A DNA stretch of 64,000 nt from Leguminivora glycinivorella (GCF_023078275.1 NC_062990.1:6401549-6465548), one strand, 5' to 3'. Numbered from the stretch's first letter, positions 36,801-47,436 are shown. Made by a program: numbers and translations. Notes: generated by a model from the letters alone, not told the origin.

Positions 36801-37668
36801 AAAGGTCACAAGAAAACGCTAACCCAACTTATTCTAAATACTACGTTGATCTTTCTTTCATGCGGGGGCCTTTTCTTTACTCATAAGGATCACAAGAAAA
36901 CCTTAACCCAACTTATTTTAAATACAACGTTGATCTTTCTTTTATGCGGGGGCTTCGCCCCCGAGCCCCCCCTTTGTTTGCTCTGAAAGGTCACAAGAAA
37001 ACGCTAACCCAACTTATTTTAAATACTACGTTAATCTTTCTTTTATGCGGGGGGCTTCGCCCCCCGAGCCCCCCTTTGTTTACTCTTAAAGATCACAAGA
37101 AAACGCTAACCCAGCTTATCTTAAATACTACGTTGATCTTTCTTTCATGCGGGGGGCTTCGCCCCCCGAGCCCCCCTTTTCTTTACTCTTAAGGATCACA
37201 AGAAAACCCTAAACCAACTCATTTTAAATACAACGTTGATCTTTCTTTCATGCGGGGGCTTCGCCCCCCGAGCCCCCCTTTGTTTGCTCTTAAATGTCAC
37301 AAGAAAACGCTAACCCAACTTATCTTAAATACTACGTTGATCTTTCTTTCATGCGAGGGGCTTCGCCCCCCGAGCCCCCCTTTGTTTGCTCTTAAAGGTC
37401 ACAAGAAAACGCTAACCCAACTTATTCTAAATACTACGTTGATCTTTCTTTCATGCGGGGGGGTTCGCTCCCCTAGCCCCCCTTTTCTTTACTCTTAAGG
37501 ATCACAAGAAAACCTTAACCAAACTTATTTTAAATACAACGTTGATCTTTCTTTTATGCGGGGGGCTTCGCCCCCCGAGCCCCCCTTTGTTTGCTCTGAA
37601 AGGTCACAAGGAAACGCTAACCCAACTTATTTTAAATACTACGTTGATCTTTCTTTCATGCTTCCCCC
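33868..37668 (+). repeat. Array of ~99-bp GC-hairpin monomers (unit D)
   Basis: About 38 monomers. An inverted-loop monomer (GGGCGAAGCCC instead of GGGCTTCGCCC) lies near 35858. Hairpin-lacking monomers lie near 35670 and 36872, and a partial monomer near 35575 mirrors the one at 29790 in unit C. Confidence 0.9.
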
Positions 37669-37689
37669 CTCGAGCCCCCCCTTTTTTTC

Positions 37690-38440
37690 TGTTCTTATCT
37701 TCCGGCACCATCATCAGGCCTTGAAACCTAATCGTAGTCATAGTTCATTACAAGACTTTTCTAAGAAGCCCAAAAACAGCTATGATACGATGTTCCATCA
37801 TGTAGTTCCAGTTCATATCTTCCGGCTCCATCATCAGACCTTGAATTCTAATCGTAGTCAAAGTTCATTACAAGACTTTTCTAAGAAGCCCAAAAACAGC
37901 TATGATACGATGTTCTATCATGTAGTTCCAGTTCATATCTTCCGGCTCCATCATCAGACCTTGAAACCTAATAGTAGTCAAAGTTCATTACAAGACTTTT
38001 CTAAGAAGCCCAAAAACAGCTATGATACGATGTTCCATCATGTAGTTCCGGCTCATATCTTCCGGCTCCATCATCAGACCTTGAAACCTAATTGTAGTCA
38101 AAGTTCATTACAAGACTTTCCTAAGAAGCCCAAAAACAGCTATGATACGATGTTCCATGATGTAGTTCCAGTTCATATCTTCCGGCTCCATCATCAGACC
38201 TTGAAACCTAATCGTAGTCAAAGTTCATTACAAGACTTTTCTAAGAAACCCAAAAACAGCTATGATACGATGTTCCATCATGTAGTTCCAGTTCATATCT
38301 TTCGGCTTCATCATCAGACCTTGAAACCTAATTGTAGTCAAAGTTCATTACAAGACTTTTCTAAGAAACCCAAAAACGGCTATGATACGAGGTTCCATCA
38401 TGTAGTTCCAGTTCATATCTTCCGACTCCATCATCAGATC
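37690..38440 (+). repeat. Array of 120-bp monomers (unit D)
   Basis: About 6.3 copies. The frame 37556-38581 stays open with 40-residue repeats and the same unique C-terminal tail as in A, B and C. Confidence 0.9.
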
Positions 38441-38698
38441 AGCTCAACAGTACCATATTTTTGTATTGTCATCGGAACTACATATAGCTGCCAATTTTCA
38501 TTACGCTACGACTCCTGGAAGATGGTTAAATTAGCCTCCGCAGATTCCATTACATACATAGTTACATACACGACGACCTAATAAAAGCGTGTTAATAATA
38601 AAACTTAGTTAAAACAACTCTGAATTCTTCTCAACTCTTGAACTACGGTTTTTTACTTTTTTTAAAACAATTGTATTTTGACGCATAGGTTTCTCTTT

Positions 38699-38883
38699 AA
38701 TTAATTGAAATACGGTTGTACTCACGTTATTATATCGCTATTGCCGTCGCGTGAACTCCTATACGCCTGAAGAGGGGCCTCCGAATTGGCCCGAAACATG
38801 TCGCAGCAATAGCGATATAATAACGTGAGTACAACCGTATTTCAATTAATTATTTGAATATGTCTCACGGAAGTTTAACGTGT
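38699..38883. mobile_element. Penelope-like insert with hammerhead-like hairpin
   Basis: A perfect 46-bp inverted repeat (38699-38744 and 38806-38851) encloses a 61-base loop. In the loop CTGAAGA (38767-38773), a GGGGCC/GGCCC stem and GAAAC (38793-38797) are arranged as in a hammerhead ribozyme core; the classic box CTGATGA has one change. The insert is flanked by 14-bp duplications ATAGGTTTCTCTTT (38685-38698, 38884-38897), so it arrived by its own insertion, into the already inserted hAT MITE. Penelope-like elements carry such ribozymes; self-cleavage here is untested. Confidence 0.6.
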
Positions 38884-39095
38884 ATAGGTTTCTCTTTTTT
38901 AGCAGTTTCTTAAAAAGCTACTAAAAAAGGAGCTTATTATCCACTGGAATACGTAAGATCTTCATTAGTTATTTACTTTGTTTATTCGGTAAATATTCGG
39001 CAATGCAACCGAATAATTCGGTCGATTACGAACAATTAAAAACTTGTCGAATATGCCGAATACCGAATATTTACCGAATATTCGGCCCATCTCTA

Positions 39096-39150
39096 ATATA
39101 TATATATATATATATATGTATGTATATATATATATATGTATGTATGTTTA
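39096..39150. repeat. TA-rich microsatellite
   Basis: (TA)n with TATG variants directly outside the hAT MITE end. A related TA run borders the left end at 27640. Confidence 0.8.
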
Positions 39151-39199
39151 TTTATATATGAAATATGTGTAGGTATATATGTATTGCGATTGCAATCTT

Positions 39200-39362
39200 G
39201 ACCTGTGCTTTCATATTTAATTTTAAAATCGTGCACCAAACTAACTGTTTCTGTTTAGCCCGACGGTTGACTGGTAGAGAATGCCTCAAGGCGTTGAGTC
39301 CGCCATTAGTACTCTTTTTTTTTATAAATTTGTGCAATAAAGTTTAAATAAATAAATAAAAT
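39200..39362 (+). mobile_element. 3' end of a non-LTR retrotransposon
   Basis: TTGACTGGTAGAGAATGCCT, GTCCGCCATTAGTACTCTTT and TGTGCAATAAAGTTTAAATA followed by (AAAT)n. A very common lepidopteran LINE 3' block. No coding region left. Confidence 0.65.
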
Positions 39363-39734
39363 TAAACAGTTTTCCTTAAGAATATCCTTTCAGGTAATAA
39401 ATAATTCATCGAATATTGCCTTGTATCATTAAAAATTACTTTTATCGCTCATTATTTATTGTTATAAGTAATTAGGTTCTAATCTAGGGTTCATTATTAC
39501 CCTGGTTTACTGAGGCGGATATACTCGTTAACAATACTATGAATAATGTGGAATAAAAACTCATTACGCCACCATCTTGTGAACTCTTGGATGCGTTCGA
39601 TTGAATAATATCTTGTGCAGTAGCCAACAGATATATCTGAGCGGCCGGAGTGCGCAAAAATTTCTGAACACACCTTGATAATATTTATGAATAGGGTGAT
39701 TCTTGAGGAAGGTTTATAGTTATTTGTTATACAA
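39363..39734. other. Intergenic, nothing recognised
   Basis: No gene or repeat recognised. Confidence 0.4.
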
Positions 39735-39925
39735 GGGGGCAAAGTTGTATTTTAAGGCCGAGTGTGGAATTGAAAAACGAGCAAGTGAAAGGACTCTATA
39801 GTTGAACCACGAGCGAAGCGAGTGGTTCGAGAATAGAATCCTGAACCTGCGAGTTTTTCAACACACGAGAAGTAAAATACATTTACACCCGAGTGTAACA
39901 CAAAATTTTTCCCCTATAGCGAGGA
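39735..39925. repeat. Dispersed lepidopteran repeat
   Basis: Contains ACCACGAGCGAAGCGAGTGG, GAATAGAATCCTGAAC and GAGTTTTTCAACACACGAG, a block I recognise as recurrent in lepidopteran intergenic DNA. The ends are partly inverted (GGCCGAGTGTGGAA versus ACACCCGAGTGTAAC). Confidence 0.5.
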
Positions 39926-40156
39926 AACTACAACGCAAAAAATGCGTTTATCACTGCTTCCAGTAATTCCACAGGTGGTAAATCCTCTTAATTACTAGAT
40001 TCACCTACTTTTATCAATTTTAAAGCAATTAATTTGACCTTATTCAAGGTCAAATTACTTTACCCACTAGTGGTATAATGCGTTTTTACCCGCTGGTATT
40101 AAAGGACACAACACGTGTTTCCGAGCTGGTGAGGGGAAAAGTATATTATAATTTGG

Positions 40157-40289
40157 TAAGGGCCGGTTGCATCATACCGTCTGTCACCATTAAAGCGTTC
40201 GTTAAATTTTATTGTATAGGAAATTCCATACACGTCTGCTGCGTGACGATGATGTGTCTGTCAAATGTGGTTGATGCAACTGGCCCTTA
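40157..40289. mobile_element. MITE, 'gggccagttgcatc' family
   Basis: The ends TAAGGGCCGGTTGCATC and GATGCAACTGGCCCTTA are near-perfect inverted repeats, 133 bp in total. Confidence 0.75.
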
Positions 40290-40896
40290 GTCAAGTAAAG
40301 TCATAATTACAATCAATTTAAAAGAAAACCTTAATAGGCTAGACTCATAATTATCAAATTTGGCTCAATAAATGATTGTCTTCTGTACCATTCGACATAA
40401 AAAAATCAATATTTATAGATTTTGGGTATTGAAAGTGTATTACTAGTGTACTACGTATTTTCGATTAAAAATGTGTGTAATTTTTATTTTATTTTGGCAA
40501 CCGAAAACGCTGTCAGCAATGTAGTGACGTCATCGAATTCGAACTTACTTCTTGTCAAAACAATCACTGACATATTGAACTTTATGCCTAAAAGTCATAC
40601 TTGAAAGTCAGAAAATATTGTTTTCGAATATAATGACCTGATGCATAGATAATCTATAGATTAACATGACTGTGTTGTTTTCGCCTGATTACGTAAAAGT
40701 AAAGTTTGAACATATTTTTTGCTGTTTTTAGGTCATAGTAAAATATGGCTACATTTTTTTTCGGTTAATTGGACAGTACTTAATCATATAAGACAGACTT
40801 TAAAAAAGGGTCAAGTAGCCTATTCTTTTAAATTGATTGGAATTAAGACGATATTTGTTAATCAAACCTGTAAAAAAAATGGCGTTGCTCAAGGGC
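40290..40896. other. Intergenic, nothing recognised
   Basis: No protein-like frame. AT-rich. Confidence 0.4.
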
Positions 40897-41450
40897 TTGA
40901 AATGAAATGAAATGTTTATTGTCAGACTGTTTATTGTCAGACTGTGAGTTAGGTACAACGGTCTTAAAGATATGTCAGGGTGGTATCATCACAATCACCG
41001 CGATGCGGCACACAATATTGTTAATACTAAAGCTAATCTTACAGCTAAATACTTATATTAATGTCCAGGCTATTACATTTAGTGCGAATAAAATAATTAG
41101 GTTATTGATACAATTCTCGAAAAAAATATATTAATAATTAAATAATTATATATATTTAGATATTCTATATTATGCTAGTCAATTGTCAAAGGAATGAAAT
41201 GATCACTTATCTTATAGTAAGCCTTATTTAAGCACCATTTATAAAGTTTTCGTCCGAATTCAGGTTGCTCTAGTATTTTGATTTCATTGGGCAAGTGGTT
41301 AAACGTGTGAACAGATATATAAAATACACTCTTCCTAAAGTAAGCGGTTTTGTGCTCATCCGGATAGCATAAATTGAAACCATGGAGTTTGGACGTTATT
41401 CGCGGGTTACTTTTCTGTATTTTAAACTTATGTAAATTTTTTTTCACGTA
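40897..41450 (-). pseudogene. LINE remnant: C-terminal end of a reverse-transcriptase polyprotein plus 3' tail
   Basis: The minus frame 41175-41447 (90 residues) has the pattern of many LINE ORF2 C-termini: an RKSVFYISVHTFNHLPNEIK block (equivalent to 'xLYNxLPxxIK') followed by F-x8-W-CLNKAYYKISDHF. Downstream (40905-40930) GACAATAAACATTTCATTTC ends in a TTTCA-type tail, as at a LINE 3' end. The catalytic reverse-transcriptase core is absent, so this is a 5'-truncated fragment. Clade not determined. Confidence 0.6.
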
Positions 41451-42043
41451 TTAAACAGATTTCATAGACATATTATAAAGCTTTTATCAAAAATTCTGCA
41501 TATATCGATTGAGATATAACAAAACAATGTTTAGTGGAATACATTACAAAAAAGTATTCCGTAACGGCATATGTCTATCATTTACGGATAACTTACTGAG
41601 CATTTCTTTTTTTTTTTGCCAATAATTTTTTTTTATTGTTTTAGGGAATTTTAGGTCAATTGTACTCAGAATCACGAGTTCTTTCAATCTCACTGAGAGA
41701 CAAAAAGTGTCCCAGAATTTCCATACATTTTTGTTACTTTCCTCTTTTGTTACCCCATACAAAATGTACGGAAAATGGTAACAAAATAAAAAAAAATCGT
41801 ATGGGACAATTTTTTTAACTACTAGGATTGAAAAGGATAGTAATTCTGAGTAGAAATTGCATTTTTTTTTTCAAAAATATCACACTTCATAAAAGTGGCA
41901 AAAAAAAAAAATGCTCTACAATCACTATTTTTATGATATTATTTTTATCATCAGAAGTCGGGTAGCAGGTTTCTGGGAGAGATTGAGAAGCTCAGGCAAT
42001 CTTATACTTAGCACTATCTCCGAGAACTTGTGTAACCCCATTT
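41451..42043. other. AT-rich DNA with a weak foldback at ~41640-41880
   Basis: Around 41655, CAATTGTACTCAGAATCAC pairs imperfectly with ATTCTGAGTAGAAATTGC near 41845, suggesting a decayed foldback element. No gene. Confidence 0.35.
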
Positions 42044-42580
42044 TTAGGGTTCCGTAGTCAACTAGGAACCCTTATAGTTTCGCCATGTCTGTCTGTCCGT
42101 CCGTCCGTCCGCGGATAATCTCAGTAACCGTTAGCACTAGAAAGCTGAAATTTGGTACCAATATGTATATCAATCACGCCAATAAAGTGCAAAAATAAAA
42201 AATGGAAAAAAATGTTTTATTAGGGTACCCCCCCTACATGTAAAGTGGGGGCTGATATTTTTTTTCATTCTAACCCCAACGTGTGATATATTGTTGGATA
42301 GGTATTTAAAAATTAATAAGGGTTTCCTAAGATCGTTTTATGATAATATTAATATTTTCGGAAATAATCGCTCCTAAAGGAAAAAAAGTGAGTCCCCCCC
42401 TCTAACTTTTGAACCATATGTTTAAAAAATATGAAAAAAATCACAAATGTATAACTTTATAAAGACTTTCTAGGAAAATTGTTTTGAACTTGATAAGTTC
42501 AGTAGTTTTTGAGAAAAATACGGAAAACTACGGAACCCTACACTGAGCGTGGCCCGACACGCTCTTGGCCGGTTTTTTCG
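42044..42580. mobile_element. 'GGGTTCCGTAG' dispersed element
   Basis: Begins TTAGGGTTCCGTAGTCAACT, has a (GTCC/GTCT)n run near 42091 and ends with CTACGGAACCC then GAGCGTGGCCCGACACGCTC. An abundant non-coding lepidopteran repeat with partly inverted ends. Class uncertain. Confidence 0.65.
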
Positions 42581-42659
42581 ACATTAGTCATCCGTTCACC
42601 ATAACGAGAATAAAAAGTAAAAATAAGACTGGTCTGTCGACTGAAGCAACTCTTAGTGT

Positions 42660-44556
42660 AAGGCCGTTTTCACATTATCCGATCCGATATCGGATGTCGG
42701 ACCGACATCCTACATCCGATAAACGCTTCCGATAGTGTCGGATGTCGGTCCGATAAAACGCATTGTTCCAAATCAATGAAGTATGATTTTGTATCAAAAA
42801 ATATTTAAAAAATGGTTTATATTTAATAATTATAAGCACTACCTATATCCTAAATATTATATTGTAAAATTAAGATAACGAGCATAAAAAATACTCAGAG
42901 TGTCAGGCAAAATAAATAATTTTACATTCAACTATATCTACTAAAAGATGAAAAAACTAGTATCCGCAATTCGGACCGTTGCATTACAACCTTTTTTTTT
43001 CAATGGGAATTTTCAACTAATTTGAATTTCGATCATTAGCAGCTGTTTAATAGACGCCATTTTTGTCACGCACACTACTACAAACGTATATATATACATT
43101 ATATACGCACACAAACAAATATTATCGGCCGACAACTGGCGGGGGGTCCGGCATGCCAAAAAATGTCGGAAGGTTTACTGACGATTCGCCAAAAAACGTT
43201 TCCCAAAGTTTCACATCCCAAACTATTATTCCCAAATTATCATTTCCCAAATAAACGTTTGGCAAAACAACTTATCGCAAATTGACATTTAGCAAAACTT
43301 TTTTTGGCAAGTATTTGTTTCCCAAAATATTTACTTGGTCAAATCTTATTTTACCAAATATTATTTAGTCAAATGTATTGTTAGGCAAAATTTCCATTTC
43401 CCAATATATTGTAGTTAAATGGCGCACTAGAAATTTGTTGATTTTATACTTTGTGTCCAAGATTTGTGTGAAATAATGTGTATGTCGTACTTTTTTTCAT
43501 CCTGCTGCAAATGTCAAGGATGACATTTTCACTTACATGTCCGGATACATTTTATTAAAAAGAAACCTGACGTTTTCAAGACTATTATATTCTATTAATT
43601 TTTAATTACATTAAAAAGTCATTTCCGGTTTGCTCACTGTAACCCAAAACGCTCCTCCTCGCTTCGCTTGTCGTCGCACCTAAACTGACTCTCACACACG
43701 AGTTTTCTGTTACAATACTAATAAAATTATTACATTACATTTATGCCTTATAATATTTATTGTCAAACGTGGTTTTGCATGGTAAAATTTGAAGAAACAT
43801 TTTTTGACAAAAAAAATAGTTGACAAAATAATTTTGTCCAGTAATTAATTTGATAAAAATAAAGTTGAGCAAACTTTTCTTGTCCAGCTGAAGCACTTGG
43901 GAATAAAACAGTAAAAAAGTTTGGGAAATTATAATTTGACAGATTTTAAGTTTGTCAAATGTTAATATGGGTAGGTAGTTGGCAAAATTTGTTTGAGAAA
44001 TGAAATTTGACAAAAAAATCTTCGGTAAATTAAATGGCTCCCGTAGAAATGAAAATGCAAATGCCTAAATATTTTCGAAATTTGCGATGTGATATTTTAA
44101 CCAAACATGTTTTTGGGATATAAGTTTTGCCATTAAAAACGTTTGCGAAATAAAGTTTTGTCTAAATAAAATTTGACTAAGTAAAATTGTGCCAAATGAT
44201 AATTTGACCAAACAAATTCATTGCGAAACATACCTTTGCCAAACAATAATTTGGGAAATGAAACTTTTACGATATGATTATTGGGAAATGAAATTTGCCG
44301 AAACGTTTTTCGGCGAAACGGCAGGACACCATGTCGGAAGCGTCCTGCCGATATCGGTAGTTCCACGGTGCCTCGGACAAAAACTATTGTAGGAGAGTGC
44401 CATCGGCATTAAATCCGCAATTTTTGCGTTTTATATCGATTTTTAGTAATAATGATCTATTAAATACATAAATGAAGACCTGAAAAAGCGCATAAATCTT
44501 ACATTTTACATCCTTCCTACATCCGATATCGGATCGGATAATGTGAAAACGGCCTA
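42660..44556. mobile_element. 1.9-kb foldback element with 'cacattatccgatccgat' ends
   Basis: The ends AGGCCGTTTTCACATTATCC (42661) and its inverse (to 44555) belong to the same family as the short MITE at 3231. The interior (43140-43420 and 43745-44340) consists of degenerate ~22-base phrases built around SSCAAA/TTTGSS, arranged as a loose inverted repeat. For example CGCCAAAAAACGTTTCCCAAA in the left half (from 43189) corresponds, inverted, to the CGAAACGTTTTTCGGCGAA region near 44297. No transposase. Confidence 0.6.
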
Positions 44557-44640
44557 AGATTTATATGTATTGTTTTTGTATATTTTATATGGACCTGTGT
44601 CTGAAATAAAGTGATTTTATTTATTTATTTTTTAGACCCG
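44557..44640 (+). mobile_element. LINE 3' tail
   Basis: GTGTCTGAAATAAAG followed by a (TTTA)n tail abuts the end of the 1.9-kb element. Confidence 0.45.
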
Positions 44641-45059
44641 TGCGAAGCTGTGGCGAGCTGCTAGTAATTTAATGAATATGAGGAATAGGCGGCCAAAAAT
44701 ACACGCACAGTCATTTGATTCCGGCCAAGTGGTAATCGTGATGTAAATATTTCCCTACTTTCACGATTTCATAATGTATTCGTTTACTTTTTAACCGTAT
44801 CATCATATTCATCATCTATTGACATACTTTGAATGAGTTGACACTTTTGAGATAGTAGGTTACCTAATAGGTACCTATAGAAACCTAGTTAAACCATTTT
44901 TGGTGCGTTTTCATAATTTAATTTTTTTTTCGTTATTTTTATCATTTACTGTTTTTTTTTTATTGATATGTACGTGGTTGCTAAAAGGGGAACAAAGATT
45001 TTATTTTATTTTTGCGCTACGACGCAACGTATATACAGCAATTCAAAGTTTTTATTTTC
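44641..45059. other. Intergenic, nothing recognised
   Basis: Only short fortuitous frames. Confidence 0.4.
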
Positions 45060-45175
45060 AGTTGACTTTTATTTATTTCATACCATGTTTGAGAAAAGTA
45101 CTATACATATTACCTCGGCGGGAAGTAGATTATGGGGTTGCCCGTCTCAGACCTATCCGGCCTCTGTAGTAACAC
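45060..45175 (+). repeat. Dispersed repeat, copy of 59888-60060
   Basis: Shares TTTGAGAAAAGTACTATACA, CCTCGGCG and ATCCGGCCTC with 59888-60060. Diverged and shorter here. Confidence 0.55.
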
Positions 45176-45176
45176 A

Positions 45177-45395
45177 GTATAATAAAGAGTACTATCGTAC
45201 AATATGGTCACTCTCGCTCCCCCCTGAAAGTTCCGCCCAACCCCTCTCGGTTACCTCACAGTTACCGCTTGTCAAAAACGCGAAGAGTCGACCTGTCATA
45301 ATTCACTTATACAAGCATAGTACGCGTTTCGTAAAAAAAGCTATATGAGCTTAGACTGTGTGCTAGGAACGCCTCTTTGAAAATGAAATATTTAT
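45177..45395 (+). repeat. Dispersed ~200-bp repeat (copy 1 of 3)
   Basis: Shares TATAATAAAGAGTACTATCG, GTTACCTCACAGTTACC and GTGCTAGGAACGC with 52085-52288 and 57502-57690, which lie in the opposite orientation. Confidence 0.75.
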
Positions 45396-46394
45396 TTTTC
45401 AAGTAGGCATATTACAATGCGCATATGAACGTCAAATAAAGCTATGCTTTCAATTATTTCGTCGCTAGTGTCCGAGGTGTGGGTGGGGAGGCGAGGGTGG
45501 TAGTGAGTAGTACTTAATGTACTATTGTTTTGAACTATTACTGAATTGGCTAGTTTCCTACTAGTCAAATCAGCTCCTTTTTATGAACTGTCAAAACAAT
45601 TTGCTAATATGGAATTACTATGAAATACTGAGGAGTGACGTCACGGTCAATTCATTTACTTTATATCTTTCTCTTTGACTTATTAAATATAAACTATGTT
45701 TAAACATAACTACTGTCCATATATTTCTTCTAATTAGGTGGTGCTTTATTTCGTGCACTGCATAAAATATTTTATTTTAAGTATAGGAAACTAGCCTATT
45801 ACAAAAAGTTCCAAATTCAAAAGTAAAACAAATGACCCCTGAGAAGGCTATATCTTCAGGTATTTAAATAAATGTATACAAAATCTACCCTCAAAAGGAT
45901 TCTTTTGCCAGTTGATGGTAAATTGAAACATTACACTACCAAATCAGAAGTTTAAAGATATGTCGATCAGTGACAGGCCCGCTTGGTTTTGGTTTTTGTT
46001 TTGTATTTGTTAACCAATCGCTTAACCGAAACCCCCGAAAATGTACAAATAATTTGTGTACATTCTTAAAAGTGCATGGTTATAACAGGCTTACTGTGAT
46101 AAAAACTTGAGAAACGTGAGAAAAAACTATTTCGAGAATATTGACCGAAAGATATCAGCGTCACAGTCACCGATATTATTTTTTTTTTACGAAAAGTCAC
46201 CTTCAGTAATAAGCTTTTTAGATAGCATATCTTGTTACCTAATTATGTAAGGTCTTGTGTATGTTTCCACTGGTGGTAATCTGTTTGTTTTGTTTGCGAC
46301 AGATAAGTTTATTTGTGGCATAAACACAAATGTCTATGCCTAAATAAATATTGTGCTCCTGCAGGTACCTAAGACCAAAGACATATGTAACTCT
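45396..46394. other. Intergenic, nothing recognised
   Basis: About 1 kb of AT-rich DNA without a gene or known repeat. Confidence 0.4.
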
Positions 46395-46680
46395 GTATAG
46401 ACGGATAAGGTCTAAGAAAAAACGTACCTTAAAGCCATAGAGTAAAAGTACGGTGGCCTAGATAGCGTTACACCTTTCGGGAACGCTTGGCTAGATGGCT
46501 CTAATATTAATATTTGAAATTTTAACACATCTCCAGCTAACAATATGGGCCAAATTGTCAAAACTGAGTTTCAAAAGTTTTAAGCTTGTGTCGAGAGATG
46601 GCAGTCTACGCACTGTGATTACACATTTTACTTTGACAGTAACTCTCTTATTTATACTCGATCCTCTGTGCTAAGACTGA
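46395..46680 (-). repeat. Dispersed repeat, inverted copy of 62360-62630
   Basis: Shares ACGGATAAGGTCTAAGAAA, GCTAACAATATGGGCC and CGAGAGATGGCAGTCTA (inverted) with 62360-62630. Confidence 0.75.
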
Positions 46681-46723
46681 CCAAAAATATATTGCGGAAT
46701 TTCATTTGATAAGAACTATTTTT

Positions 46724-46948
46724 AACCCCCGACGCAAAAACGACGGGGTGTTATAATTTTGACGCGTCTGTCTGTCTGTCTGTGTGTGTCTGTCTGTGGC
46801 ATCATAGCTCCTGAACTGATGAACCGATTGAGATTTAGTTTTTTTGTCTGAAAGCTGAATTAGTGGGGAGTGCTTAGCCATGTTTCATGAAAATCGGTCT
46901 ACTATGTCGCGGTCGGGGGTTTTTCCATAATTTTAATTTCGTGGTTAG
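46724..46948 (+). repeat. 'TTAACCCCCGACGC' repeat (copy 1 of 4)
   Basis: Begins TTTTAACCCCCGACGC, has a GTCT microsatellite and CATGAAAATCGGTCTACTA near its end. Other copies: 51712-51930, 60150-60400 and 60625-60869. Confidence 0.8.
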
Positions 46949-46961
46949 GTTATGTTCATAC

Positions 46962-47436
46962 TAGAGATGGGCCGAATACGGACTTTGCCGAATACGAATA
47001 TTCGGCCGAACATTCGGTTCAGCTGTTACCGAACCGAAAATTCGGCCGAATATTCGGTTCCGCCATATTGTAAATCCTGGATTAGATTTAAAAACTTTTC
47101 AATGATTGGTAAGGTACTAAGGCTCTTAATATTCCTATAATTTAGTGCATAAGAAAATTTTGGTTTTGTATCTTAAGCTACGTTATTTTAATTTCTAACA
47201 TAATTAATTAATTATTGTAGGTAGTTATATTTTAACGCATTTTTAACTTCCTTTGGTGGTTTCTTAGAATGCTGAAATAGGATGTCATTATCCGATGAAT
47301 TACGAAAAAACTTACGCTATTTATTTACTTTGTTTATTCGGTAAATATTCGACAATATAACAGAACTATTCGGCCGAATACGAACATTGAAAAACTTGTC
47401 GAATATGCCGAATACCGAATATTCGGCCCATCTCTA
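46962..47436. mobile_element. Intact hAT-type MITE (475 bp)
   Basis: TAGAGATGGGCCGAATA at the left and its inverse at the right, flanked by a perfect 8-bp duplication GTTCATAC (46954-46961 and 47437-47444). It serves as the undisturbed reference for the split copy at 27655-39095. Non-coding. Confidence 0.85.

Larger units (their letters stand above)
27764..38595. repeat. 10.8-kb palindrome (units C and D)
   Basis: C (27764-32643) and D (32720-38595) are inverted copies joined foldback to foldback across 76 bp of unrelated DNA (32644-32719). Both outer ends read TTAA then CACGC inward. Removing the palindrome with one TTAA restores TATTATTAATAATA, a symmetric target inside the hAT MITE. The arms differ in length because their ~99-bp arrays differ. 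Confidence 0.85.
32720..38595 (+). mobile_element. Giant satellite-bearing foldback unit D
   Basis: Right arm of the palindrome: foldback, linker, ~99-bp array, 120-bp array, tail, TTAA end (38592-38595). Closest in sequence to unit C, as expected of palindrome arms. Confidence 0.75.
27655..39095. mobile_element. hAT-type MITE split by the C-D palindrome
   Basis: The left part 27655-27763 begins TAGAGATGGGCCGAATA; the right part 38596-39095 ends with its inverse TATTCGGCCCATCTCTA. ATATATAT borders both outer ends (27647-27654, 39096-39103) and fits an 8-bp hAT target duplication, although it lies in an AT microsatellite. The intact relative at 46962-47436 shows the undisturbed order. A second, 185-bp insertion sits at 38699-38883. 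Confidence 0.8.

Noticed and set aside
27764..38595. Palindrome as a simple assembly artefact
   Set aside because: The arms are not identical (array length and base differences), a unique 76-bp spacer lies at the centre, and both flanks belong to one MITE. It still deserves read-level confirmation.
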